Shown piece after piece: positions 53,826-62,022 of a stretch of 64,000 nt of DNA; position 1 is the first letter of the stretch; each line of letters starts with the position of its first letter. The translations under genes and the position numbers were made by a program. Source of the stretch: Halalkalibacter alkalisediminis (GTDB lineage: Bacteria > Bacillota > Bacilli > Bacillales > Bacillaceae_D); contig NZ_JAQQWT010000002.1 in the NCBI RefSeq assembly GCF_028610705.1, forward strand, positions 1-64,000, written 5' to 3'. The notes beneath the pieces were generated by a model. That model saw only the letters and a program-made list of their open reading frames with translations, had not been told where the DNA came from and did no database searches.

Positions 53826-54341
53826 ATGGATAGGGAAAGTGCTAGTGAAAATTGGACGAATGAAATGAATCGTCATCTGTATTCGACTCGTAACCTCTGG
53901 TCAGGTATTTTATTTGGACTCGGATTAATTGCTTTTTTTGATGAGATGGTCTTTCATCAGTTACTACGTTGGCATCATTTTTATGATAAATCTACAACCG
54001 ATATTGGGTTGATTTCAGATGGTCTGTTCCATGCTTTTAGTTGGTTTGCAACCATTGCAGGTTTATTTTTGTTTGCTGACCTTAGGCGCCGTAATGCCTT
54101 ATGGCTTACAAGATGGTGGGGAGGAGTTCTAGTTGGAGCAGGTGTCTTCCAGCTATATGATGGGATCGTTCAACATAAAATGATGAGGTTACACCAGATT
54201 AGATACGTAGAAAATGTGATTGTTTATGACTTAATTTGGAATATAGGCGCTCTTGTTATGATCATAGCAGGAATCATTCTTATAAATCGTACGCGACGTG
54301 AAAAACAAAAAGGAGGAAATGTCTCAAGTGAACATGCATGA
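53826..54341 (+). CDS. DUF2243 membrane protein
   Basis: 171 residues with four helices. GFGxxAFFDEMVFHQLL-like signature (seen as LGLIAFFDEMVFHQLLRWHH) and LFHAFSWFATIAGL, then GVFQLYDGIVQHKMMRLHQI are diagnostic; the repeated conserved histidines suggest metal or haem binding. GGGAGG precedes the ATG. It overlaps the following CtaG-like gene, and the pair is probably co-translated. Confidence 0.87.
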   Translation: MDRESASENWTNEMNRHLYSTRNLWSGILFGLGLIAFFDEMVFHQLLRWHHFYDKSTTDIGLISDGLFHAFSWFATIAGLFLFADLRRRNALWLTRWWGGVLVGAGVFQLYDGIVQHKMMRLHQIRYVENVIVYDLIWNIGALVMIIAGIILINRTRREKQKGGNVSSEHA

Positions 54342-55140
54342 TCATTTTCATCATGGGAACCATGTAATAAGCACTTTATCACAGTTCCTCTTAGCTCTCC
54401 CTTTTTTATTAGGATTGATGGTTTACTTACTTGCAGTCGTCTTTTCAAATCGTAAATACAAGAAATGGCCAGTCTATCGGACGATCTGTTGGGTGGTTGG
54501 CATTACGTTGGTGCTGTTTACTGTTGCTGGCCCTTTAGCTGAGCAAGCACATACTGATTTTACCATACATATGCTTGGACATTTATTTCTTGGGATGCTT
54601 GGACCTCTTATAATGGTATTAGCTGCTCCTATGACTCTCTTTATGCGAATTCTTCCTGTGATAATAGCTAGAAGAGTTTCTCGATTACTTAAACATGCAT
54701 TTTTTCGAGTGGTGACAGATCCTATTGTCGCTTCTTTGCTTAATGTAGGAGGATTATGGATTTTATATACAACCGACTTATATTCAGCGATGCATCATAG
54801 TTTCATTCTTCACGTTTTGGTACACATGCACGTTTTCTTGGCTGGATATCTGTTTACCATATCAATGATTAATGTAGACCTAATACCGCATCGTACTAGT
54901 TATGTTTATCGCTCTATTGTATTGGTGCTTGCTATAGCGGCTCACGGTATCTTGTCAAAGTTTATCTATGCAAACCCACCTACTGGAGTGTCTCCTTCGC
55001 AAGCTGAATTAGGAGGTATGCTCATGTACTACGGTGGCGATGTCATTGACATCATCATCATCTTTATTCTTTGCTCTCAATGGTATAGAGATAGTCGCCC
55101 CAAAATGGTAAGAGGTTACCATCATTACAGTCTTAGGTAA
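54328..55140 (+). CDS. CtaG-like cytochrome c oxidase assembly protein
   Basis: About 270 residues with seven or so helices of the caa3_CtaG family. HMLGHLFLGMLGPLIMVLAAP is the signature, with further histidines in MHHSFILHVLVHMHVF. CtaG supports copper insertion or assembly of cytochrome caa3. AAAGGAGG at 54309-54316 fits best with the GTG at 54328; ATG at 54319 is too close and ATG at 54334 further away. The start lies inside the DUF2243 gene. No oxidase genes are in the window. Confidence 0.87.
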   Translation: MNMHDHFHHGNHVISTLSQFLLALPFLLGLMVYLLAVVFSNRKYKKWPVYRTICWVVGITLVLFTVAGPLAEQAHTDFTIHMLGHLFLGMLGPLIMVLAAPMTLFMRILPVIIARRVSRLLKHAFFRVVTDPIVASLLNVGGLWILYTTDLYSAMHHSFILHVLVHMHVFLAGYLFTISMINVDLIPHRTSYVYRSIVLVLAIAAHGILSKFIYANPPTGVSPSQAELGGMLMYYGGDVIDIIIIFILCSQWYRDSRPKMVRGYHHYSLR

Positions 55141-55389
55141 AGCAAGTAAAAGATAAAATTTGTTATAAATAATGAGACTATAATAAATCCATATCAGAAC
55201 ATGTATCTGATATGCTATCTAGATTAGATAATGGAATCAGTTATACTGTTCGATATTAAGGGAGACACTCCCTTATCGAATCTTGAATTTGTTTTGGCAT
55301 GTATTCATACAGTTATAACTTCTAAAAATAGAAGTAATCAATAGCGGTCATCCAAATTAACAGAGGGCATTCATAATAGTTGCTTCTTG

Positions 55390-55696
55390 GTGATTAAAAA
55401 TAAACTTACAAGTAATTGGATTGGTTTCATTTTTTCAGATACTCATCATGATAATAAGTCAACCGAAGTTTCGTATCTACTACTGCCACAATGGTGGGGA
55501 GACGGCTATGAAACTGAAGTACTTTAATGCATGATCCATTTTGCATTTTATGACTAAAGATAACAGAGATTGTTGCCGAGATCCGATCCGCCAAAAAAGC
55601 TTTCGGAAACTATTGGAAAATATAAGAATGAAAATTAAAGAAAATGTACAAAGGTTCGGTGCAGAACAAACCATTTTTCATATTCAAAGACCTTAG
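55390..55696 (+). pseudogene. GNAT acetyltransferase remnant
   Basis: The first part reads NWIGFIFSDTHHDNKSTEVS then YLLLPQWWGDGYETEVL and stops at TAA. A second piece on other frames gives EIVAEIRSAKKA and KLLENIRMKIKENVQRFGA then EQTIF, the C-terminal helix of RimJ/RimL-type GNATs. Between them about 20 residues and the frame are lost. A third of the protein at the N-terminus is missing too. Confidence 0.72.
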
Positions 55697-56181
55697 TAGT
55701 TTTTACTCTTCCTCTCAGGGTTTCGATTATGACTTCGCTGTAATAAGACGACTGCGATGGACATACCTTTAACTAAGGTGGTATTTGTTTCAAGGAAAAA
55801 AGGGCAACTATCTTAATTATCTTACCATTCATACGTCATTAGATGAAACTGATTCAAGCTCTAAAGAAATAGCCAATGATATTCAATAAAATGTTGAAAA
55901 CGGTTTAAAATCTGAAGAGCTCCAGTTACAAACCGACATTGAATCATTTTTGTAGAAAAGAAAGACGCGGGGATATTAAATTAAGTAGCTTAGTGGCTTA
56001 GTATTTTAGTTAATTGACGAATCTATAGATAAGTGGCTTAGTGACACAGGACTACTTATCTATAAGGTCGTTCAATAGGACAAAGAAATTTGAATTAAAA
56101 CCCTTTTCTTGATTTCTAAACGAAAATGAATTCGAATCAGAGTAATGGTTGTTACTTAACGCATATTGTGAGGGAAGAAAC
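55697..56181. other. eroded coding sequence, family unknown
   Basis: Around 55810-55955 a broken frame reads LNYLTIHTSLDETDSSSKEI, ANDIQ, stop, NVENGLKSEELQLQTDIESF and a stop. It looks like the C-terminal part of a protein with one nonsense codon. I do not recognise it. A repeated GTGGCTTAGT at about 55990 and 56033 is also present. Confidence 0.4.
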
Positions 56182-56580
56182 ATGAATTTCATAAAGTGCT
56201 TAGGATGGGTGACATTTTTACTAATCTCAGGATGGTTGCTAGAAGTATCAAGAGACTGGCACGATCTTGCTCGTTTTTCAACTTCTAAGATTTTATATTC
56301 TGTATCCATTTTGATCCCTATTTTCGTCTTTACTTTTTTGGGGATGTTACTTAACATTAAACACTTGATTTATCAGTTCAGATCAGAAGGAAGATGGCAC
56401 TTAAATGTAAACAAATTCATTTCTTTAGCCCTCTTACCAACACTGATCATCTTCTTATTAGAACTCGCTTTACGATCTTTAATTCCTCTTATAAAAATCG
56501 ACTTATCTACTATGTCGGTAATAGCTCTAATTATATTAGGATATTATTTAGTGCAAAGTGTATACCGGAGTAGAACATAA
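56182..56580 (+). CDS. hypothetical four-helix membrane protein
   Basis: 132 residues starting at the ATG at 56182 (GAGGGAAG upstream). About four hydrophobic helices (FIKCLGWVTFLLISGWLLEV, ILYSVSILIPIFVFTFLGML, LALLPTLIIFLLELAL, VIALIILGYYLVQSVY) and a basic end. No family recognised. Confidence 0.65.
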   Translation: MNFIKCLGWVTFLLISGWLLEVSRDWHDLARFSTSKILYSVSILIPIFVFTFLGMLLNIKHLIYQFRSEGRWHLNVNKFISLALLPTLIIFLLELALRSLIPLIKIDLSTMSVIALIILGYYLVQSVYRSRT

Positions 56581-57084
56581 TAAGGATTGAGAAACTAATG
56601 AGGCAACTCCTGGTAAGTGAGAGTTCTCTTAAAGAGAACTCTTTAATTTAAGCTCATTAAATGAGTTATTAAGAGTTTCTCGAGAGAAAGTACAAATCCT
56701 CTCATTAGTTTTTTGGCAAGAAAATGAGCACTTAGATCCATTAATTGCTCTGATTAAAGAAAAAGGCTACTAGGTCAAAGATAAAACCGATTCATACGAA
56801 TTTCAAAAGAATGTAAATTTGGAACTTGTAGTTATAAAAATTTAAAGAAGAGAGGTAGCGTTCTGCTGTCCTCTCTATTTGGTTTCAAATTAAATATAGT
56901 TTGGCCAATCTTCATTTAAAGTAAGACATAATAGTGAACCATATGATTAAACATTGGTAACTTAGATGATATTTTTCATGTCTTGGCTGACTCAACTGAA
57001 AAGAAATGGATGGTCTTCTTGCTACTCATCATTGTACAGTTTCATTTCAAATCATAAACAGAAGGAATTTCTGAATACTCTGTA
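56581..57084. other. eroded coding sequence, family unknown
   Basis: From about 56640 a frame reads LSSLNELLRVSREKVQILSL, VFWQENEHLDPLIALIKEKG, Y, TAG, VKDKTDSYEFQKNVNLELVV and a stop at about 56845: a protein of unknown family with one nonsense codon and no start. GAGTTCTCTTAAAGAGAACTC (spelled as GAGTTCTCTT with AAGAGAACTC, 56620-56641) is a perfect palindrome just upstream. Confidence 0.4.
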
Positions 57085-57360
57085 ATGATAACAGATAACG
57101 AAAGTATTCAAATACTTAGAAAGTCTTTTGAAAAAGTAAATGGGGAACCTGGTGTTCAAGCTGAAATGTCTAGAAAAGAGGACGTAGCCGTTACACTATT
57201 TTATCCTCTTGAAAAGAATATGCCTGAAAGACTTTATAAATATAGAGTGTGGTCAAATAGCGATGATTCAGCAACCCTCATCAGTGATAATGAGAAAGAG
57301 GGTTATGAAACTTTAGACAAAGAAGATGCAGAAAAGTTAAAAAGCACCTTCTTATTTTAA
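57085..57360 (+). CDS. hypothetical protein, possibly truncated at the N-terminus
   Basis: 91 residues (MITDNESIQILRKSFEKVNG... KLKSTFLF). The sequence before the ATG continues sensibly in frame (TEGISEYSV) back to a TAA, and no ribosome site is evident, so this may be the C-terminal part of a longer secreted protein. Acidic and soluble. No family recognised. Confidence 0.45.
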   Translation: MITDNESIQILRKSFEKVNGEPGVQAEMSRKEDVAVTLFYPLEKNMPERLYKYRVWSNSDDSATLISDNEKEGYETLDKEDAEKLKSTFLF

Positions 57361-57488
57361 AGGGGCATGTAAAAAGACCAAAACATCTAATGATTAGAGA
57401 AAGAGCTACGAAGGAATAAGTTCAAATAACGTTATCTGTGTAACCATCTTATAAGTAACAGCGTTTCATATAATAAAGGGGTAGATAA

Positions 57489-57983
57489 ATGAAAAAATTC
57501 ATCGTTTTGTTCTTTTTCCTACTCATAGTTGGCTGTGCTGGTACTGCACCTCTTTCAGCTCCAGGGATTACGGGATTTGTCACAGACATTCAAGGAAATA
57601 GGATTTTAGTAGTTAGTTCGGACTCGAAAGATTTTAGCTCGACCGGTGGTATTGCTGAATTTTACAATGCGATTTGGTTTACAAATGCACCAGTTGAAAT
57701 TAAAGTTGGAGACAAGGTTAAAGTTTGGTATGACTTTGTCGCGGACTCATATCCAGGCCAATCAGAGGTTATATATGTTACGAAAGTTTATCAAAGCCAA
57801 CCTAAGGAGACCAACCTCACTGAGCCAGAAGTGTTATCTAGCGCTCTAAGTTCATTGGAGAACAAATCTGTAATGGCTGTTAAATCTATAAAGTTTAATG
57901 AAAGTTCACTTGCATGGAAGGTAACTCTATACGATACGTTTAGTAATATGGAAATTCATATTGATGTGGTAGATGAAAAATAG
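57489..57983 (+). CDS. DUF3221 lipoprotein (YobA-like)
   Basis: 164 residues. Signal peptide with lipobox IVGC (Cys16) predicts a lipoprotein. GFVTDIQGNRILVVSSDSKD, AIWFTN and VGDKVKVWYDF then DSYPGQSEV are the OB-like DUF3221 signature. An AAAGGGG ribosome site precedes the ATG. Outer face of the cell membrane; function unknown. Confidence 0.85.
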   Translation: MKKFIVLFFFLLIVGCAGTAPLSAPGITGFVTDIQGNRILVVSSDSKDFSSTGGIAEFYNAIWFTNAPVEIKVGDKVKVWYDFVADSYPGQSEVIYVTKVYQSQPKETNLTEPEVLSSALSSLENKSVMAVKSIKFNESSLAWKVTLYDTFSNMEIHIDVVDEK

Positions 57984-58316
57984 GCGTGAAGTTAATATGT
58001 AAGATAAAGAGCCAATGTAACGAAGTTTTCACAGCGTTCTCCTTTAGGAAGGCTGACATAAAGGAAGCATTTACATCCGATAGGTGGACAAACGAGAGTT
58101 GGTTAGCTTTGTAAACGATAACGAAATATCAATCTTGCCCACTGACCCTTAGCTACTCTAATAGGCCAAAGGGCATCTTTTTGTCCATATAAAATGATTA
58201 AATAGGAATGGTTATATGGTTTTATTAGAAGGACTTAATATAAAAAAATATGCATAGGACCGTTTATTACCTGATGTTTGATCAATTACAAATCTAAAAA
58301 CGATCGATCGGGTTAG

Positions 58317-58533
58317 TTGGTCATAAATGAAAAACGGCTTTTATTAGGAAAGAAAATTTCAGAAGTACTAAGTCGATTAAGTATCGAACCATGTGAAGAA
58401 TTAGAAAAGGAGTTTCAGTTCCTTTTAAAAGAGAAGCGGAAATTGGATAAGTAGTGTAAGAGATTACTTAGTTGATGCTCAAGGTAATACGTATGATATG
58501 GAAGTATCTTTAAAAATCGCATTGGAAAGTTAA
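58317..58533 (+). pseudogene. frameshifted short gene, family unknown
   Basis: One frame gives VINEKRLLLGKKISEVLSRL, SIEPCEELEKEFQFLLKEKR; a shift near 58448 continues NWISSVRDYLVDAQGNTYDM and EVSLKIALES before a TAA that lies inside the terminator hairpin at 58512-58549. The strong terminator shows that a gene once ended here. No start codon with a ribosome site is seen. Confidence 0.45.
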
Positions 58534-58552
58534 ATCCAATGCGATTTTTAAT
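58512..58552 (+). terminator. 15-bp stem terminator
   Basis: AAAAATCGCATTGGA (58512-58526) and its exact complement (58535-58549), followed by TTAAT. The stop codon of the decayed gene is in the loop. Confidence 0.85.
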
Positions 58553-58734
58553 ATAGTTGTATTTTGAGTCGAACTACCTATAATAATTGCTTTTTTTAAT
58601 AAAATATACAATTAAAATAATCTATTGTACGGTTAAAGGCTTTTTGTAATGATGGAAAACAGCATGGTTATTAATTTAATTTCTTTAAATTGAATAGATT
58701 TGTTTTATAAGTTTTTCCCTCTTGTCATTGCAAA

Positions 58735-59411
58735 CTAGCGATAATTATTTACAAAAAGAGAATCTCCTTCTAGCCATTCTGCATAAAATACTTGTTTTAT
58801 ATTAGCAATTCCCAATTTGTTTAGCTCATTAAACAGCCATTCTTCATTGTAGCCTGCTTGTTCTAAATTGTCATATAAAATTTCTCCATCTGAAATAACG
58901 GTGGTAGGTAGGAAAACAGGCTTGGCTATCACATTTATATCTTGTTTGGAATCATACAATGATTTTTTCATTACACTGACAGATCCATCCGATTCTAAAA
59001 TAGCGTAGGCTACTTCACGAACAGAAAAAACATCTTTTTTTCTAAGTAGATTTTGTAATTGATTGATATCAAGACGATTTTTCTTCAACTCTTGAAAATC
59101 AATTATTCCGTTTCGAATAACAATCGAAGGTTTCCCTTCAAGCAGAGATCTTGTTTTTTTAAATTTTTGAGTAATCATCTCAACGGTGAAAATAAGTGTC
59201 GCCCATAATGTTAATGCCAAAGAACATATTGTATTCCTATTTCCTTGTCATAAATAGCGTTTCCTAATAGCTCTCCCAGTATCAGGGCAGAAATGAAATA
59301 AAAGGGAGTAAGTTGTGTAATTTGTGTTTTTCCAAGTATCTTCGTTACCAAGATTAGTGCAATAAACCCAATAATCAACTCAATTGTTAGATGGAAAAAG
59401 TTTGTATTCAC
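58735..59411 (-). pseudogene. DUF421 (YetF-like) membrane protein, frameshifted
   Basis: The first 66 codons encode two helices (LTIELIIGFIALILVTKILG, LTPFYFISALILGELLG) and stop after IGIQYVLWH. Adding one base near 59218 gives YVLALTLWATLIFTVE and joins the 160-residue cytoplasmic part with LEGKPSIVIRNGIIDFQELK, SVREVAYAILESDGSVSV and AEWLEGDSLFVNNYR. That is the complete DUF421/YetF architecture of about 225 residues. GAGGT lies before the first ATG. Linked to spore and envelope functions in Bacillus. Confidence 0.85.
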
Positions 59412-59569
59412 TTATGTTTACCTCCTTATTGTTTCACATACCTATTTTTAACCAGTTAAGGGTACAATACTCAATGAAAGTAATAAGAAACTGACCTCAT
59501 TCCTACTGAAGTTTTCACTCACATTCAACAAGTAGAGTCTCTGGATCAATCCTATCAAACTGGCAGATA

Positions 59570-59865
59570 CTATTACTTGGTTCAACTGGGTGATTGGAGG
59601 GTTCGTTATGGCTGTTTTTAGTGTTCATAATACGACCATTGTTCAACAAACTTTGCCCAATCATATAACGGGAAAATATTCTCTGCTCGTCATTTTATTA
59701 TTCGGGTCGCCATGCCTTTAGGTGTATTAGCTGGGGTGATTTTAAGTAAATTATGAGGCGGTCGGCCATTTCATATATTAATCGTAACTATTATTTGTAT
59801 CACTTCATAAATTGGGATCACCGTTCCTTATTTTTAATTTATTGAACAAGATCCTAGAGGGGGTG
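59570..59865 (+). pseudogene. MFS transporter C-terminal remnant
   Basis: LADTITWFNWVIGGFVMAVF, SVHNTTIVQQTLPNHITGK, then after a shift FSARHFIIRVAMPLGVLAGV, ILSKL, a stop, GGRPFHILIVTIICITS and another stop. The HNTTIVQQTxPNHxxGxxFS phrase is typical of macrolide-exporter-like MFS proteins. At least one frameshift and two nonsense codons; the first 250 residues are missing. Confidence 0.7.
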
Positions 59866-60023
59866 AAAAGATTTTATGAAATTAGACTATTTGTGCGTAA
59901 ATACATACATGTAAGGCTACGCGTACAATTTGATGGCTCTAGTCTAATAATTATTTCTAATACAAACTAGTAATAAATAATTTCACTCAGGCTAGAAAAC
60001 GAAAGGCGAATATTTTTATTGTA
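59866..60023. other. intergenic, nothing recognised
   Basis: AT-rich sequence without a supported gene between the MFS remnant and the hairpin at 60024. Confidence 0.4.
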
Positions 60024-60058
60024 AGAAAAGGCACTTACAGTTAAGTAAGCGCCTTTTC
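60024..60058. terminator. hairpin terminator, and C-terminal remnant beside it
   Basis: AAAAGGCACTTAC and GTAAGCGCCTTTT pair with one wobble. Reading the minus strand, it follows a short remnant (GIWGEITNRLVQMAEQQMGG, SQY, stop at 60073-60075) whose family I do not recognise, so it probably terminated that gene. Confidence 0.7.
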
Positions 60059-60180
60059 TAGATTTGTTATGATTAATACTGAGAACCGCCCATTTGCTGC
60101 TCAGCCATTTGAACAAGTCTATTCGTAATTTCTCCCCATATACCGAACCGTTAGCCATTTAAGAATGTTTTTGTAGTTTA

Positions 60181-60621
60181 TTACTGTATTTTACCTTTTT
60201 CTTTTTCACCAATATCCTCTACAATATCTTCAATGGTTACATTTTCTAGTACCTTTTCCATAGCTAACTGAGCTGCTGACAATACAGGAGTGATAGAATC
60301 TTGGATGTTTCTGCCCACAAGACATTCAGGGTGCGGATTTTCATGAACATTAAACAATTCTTTTTCCTGAACAACATCAACCGCCTTATAAACGTCAAGT
60401 AATGATATATTTGAGGGTTCCTTCGCTAGTTTTGCTCCTGCAATACCAGGTTGTACCTCGATTAATCCTGCTTTTTTTAGCATACCCATAATTTTTCTTA
60501 TCAAGGTTGGGTTCGTATTTACACTCCCTGCTAAAAATTCCGATGAGCTTATGCCCTCTTTATTTAAGTTAATAAGAGCTAATATATGAATACCAACGGA
60601 AAATCTGCTACTGATGGACAA
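60181..60621 (-). CDS. Rrf2-family regulator (YwnA-like)
   Basis: About 146 residues: winged helix (SRFSVGIHILALINLNKEGI, NPTLIRKIMGMLKKAGLIEV) and a dimer helix. It lacks the three-cysteine cluster of IscR/NsrR; the single Cys (in HPECLVGRN) could be a thiol switch. The TTG at 60621 suits AGGTAGGTG upstream and the usual family start; a GTG at 60630 is the alternative. It is divergent from an NmrA-type SDR, the usual partner of such regulators, and probably represses it. Confidence 0.87.
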   Translation of the reverse strand: MSISSRFSVGIHILALINLNKEGISSSEFLAGSVNTNPTLIRKIMGMLKKAGLIEVQPGIAGAKLAKEPSNISLLDVYKAVDVVQEKELFNVHENPHPECLVGRNIQDSITPVLSAAQLAMEKVLENVTIEDIVEDIGEKEKGKIQ

Positions 60622-60672
60622 ATCATTCACCTACCTTATACTTGATTGCAAATTTATTACAAAAATCATGTA

Positions 60673-60687
60673 TGTAATTTGATTACA
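60673..60687. promoter_or_regulatory. candidate Rrf2 operator
   Basis: TGTAATTTGATTACA is a perfect TGTAAT-N3-ATTACA palindrome in the divergent region, 43 bases before the Rrf2 gene and 53 bases before the SDR -35. Assignment to the Rrf2 protein is inference. Confidence 0.6.
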
Positions 60688-60739
60688 ACATATTATACAT
60701 TAAAATTTGTAAAAAATGAAAAAGGGTTTATGAATTCTG

Positions 60740-60768
60740 TTGACAAATCAACAAGAAGTATCCATAAT
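60740..60768 (+). promoter_or_regulatory. sigma-A promoter of the SDR gene
   Basis: TTGACA (60740-60745), 17-base spacer, CATAAT (60763-60768); transcript start about 60775, 66 bases before the ATG. Confidence 0.7.
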
Positions 60769-60840
60769 GAATACATGTATTCCTGGTGGATACAGGACGA
60801 ATATGAATGGTTTAAATAATATAATTGGAGGAATATACAA

Positions 60841-61704
60841 ATGAAAATGTTAGTAACAGGAGCAACAGGAAAATTGGGAACAAGAGTTGTAGAAACATTA
60901 TTGAAGACCGTACCAGCAAATCAACTTGCTGTAAGTGTTCGCAACCTAAAGAAAGCAGCAGGATTACAGGCTTGTGGAGTAGAAGTTCACCAAGGAGATT
61001 TTGACCATCCAGAAACATTGGATTCTGCTTTTGCAAGTATTGACAGGCTTTTAGTTATTTCTGCGGATGGGGACAATGAAACAAGGATTAGGCAACATAG
61101 TAATGCGATAGCTGCAGCTGAGCGTGCTGGGGTTAAATTTATTGCTTATACTAGCATTGCGAACGCAAAGGAAAGTAAAAACTTCCTTGCCCCTACGCAT
61201 AAAGCAACAGAAGAAGCTATTATAAAAACAGGCATACCTTACTCCTTCTTACGTAACAACTGGTATTTGGAGAATGAAGTTTCAGGAATTCAAGGTGTAC
61301 TGGTAGGAGCGCCTTGGGTGACGTCAGCAGGAAATGGCAGAGTAGGCTGGGCATTACAACAAGATTATGCAGAGGCTGCGGCTGCTGTACTTTCTGGTAA
61401 CGGGCATGAAAACACCATCTACGAGCTTTCTGGAAAGTTAATAACTCAGGACGAATTTGCCTCTGCCCTTGGCACTGTATTGGGTAAAGAAGTACCTGTT
61501 CAACAGGTTGATGATGCTACTTATACAGATATTATGAAAGGTGCTGGTGTTCCAGATTTCCTCATACCTTTTCTTGTTGACATCCAAAAAGGTATACGAG
61601 AAGGTACACTAGAAATTGAGAGTAATGATTTCGAAACACTTCTTGGACGTCCAGCTACACCAATCAGTGAGGGGTTAACTCAAATTGTTAAAGATATCTC
61701 TTAA
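60841..61704 (+). CDS. NmrA-like SDR (NAD(P)H:quinone oxidoreductase type 2)
   Basis: 287 residues. VTGATGKLGTRVVETLL is the Rossmann NAD(P) loop, SVRNLKKA follows strand 2, and YTSIANAKES and FLRNNWYLEN are QorB/YtfG-type motifs. Such enzymes reduce quinones and often respond to electrophile stress together with a divergent Rrf2 or HxlR regulator, as here. GGAGG precedes the ATG. Confidence 0.88.
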   Translation: MKMLVTGATGKLGTRVVETLLKTVPANQLAVSVRNLKKAAGLQACGVEVHQGDFDHPETLDSAFASIDRLLVISADGDNETRIRQHSNAIAAAERAGVKFIAYTSIANAKESKNFLAPTHKATEEAIIKTGIPYSFLRNNWYLENEVSGIQGVLVGAPWVTSAGNGRVGWALQQDYAEAAAAVLSGNGHENTIYELSGKLITQDEFASALGTVLGKEVPVQQVDDATYTDIMKGAGVPDFLIPFLVDIQKGIREGTLEIESNDFETLLGRPATPISEGLTQIVKDIS

Positions 61705-61725
61705 TCAGTTTAATTGAACTTATTT

Positions 61726-61762
61726 AAAAACCGACTTTCATATTAGGAAGGTCGGTTTTTTA
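61726..61762 (+). terminator. terminator of the SDR gene
   Basis: AAAAACCGAC (61726-61735) and GTCGGTTTTT (61751-61760), followed by TT. Confidence 0.82.
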
Positions 61763-62022
61763 TAAATAAAGATTACCTGAATTCAATCTGTTAGGGGCTC
61801 TTTTCAAAGTCAATGCTAAAAGAACGTGAAGAATTGTACTTAAACTTAAACTTAAAATAACGAGTAACGTTAATTGAGAAAGGATTGGACGATAAAAATT
61901 ACTTGGTAATCTAAGATATAGGCTTTATATTTCGGTAATAACAGCCTCATATATATTTAACATTATGAACGTCTTTGTTTTAAGTTTAGATAAAAGGGCT
62001 ATTAGAAGTATTTAGTTACTAA
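61763..62022. other. intergenic, nothing recognised
   Basis: AT-rich sequence with a short direct repeat of CTTAAA around 61838-61856. No gene or terminator for the Ktr operon is apparent. Confidence 0.4.

Noticed and set aside
59967-60158. 63-codon minus-strand frame
   Set aside because: The adjacent frame carries a better protein-like C-terminus (EITNRLVQMAEQQMGG), and this frame reads through the terminator hairpin.
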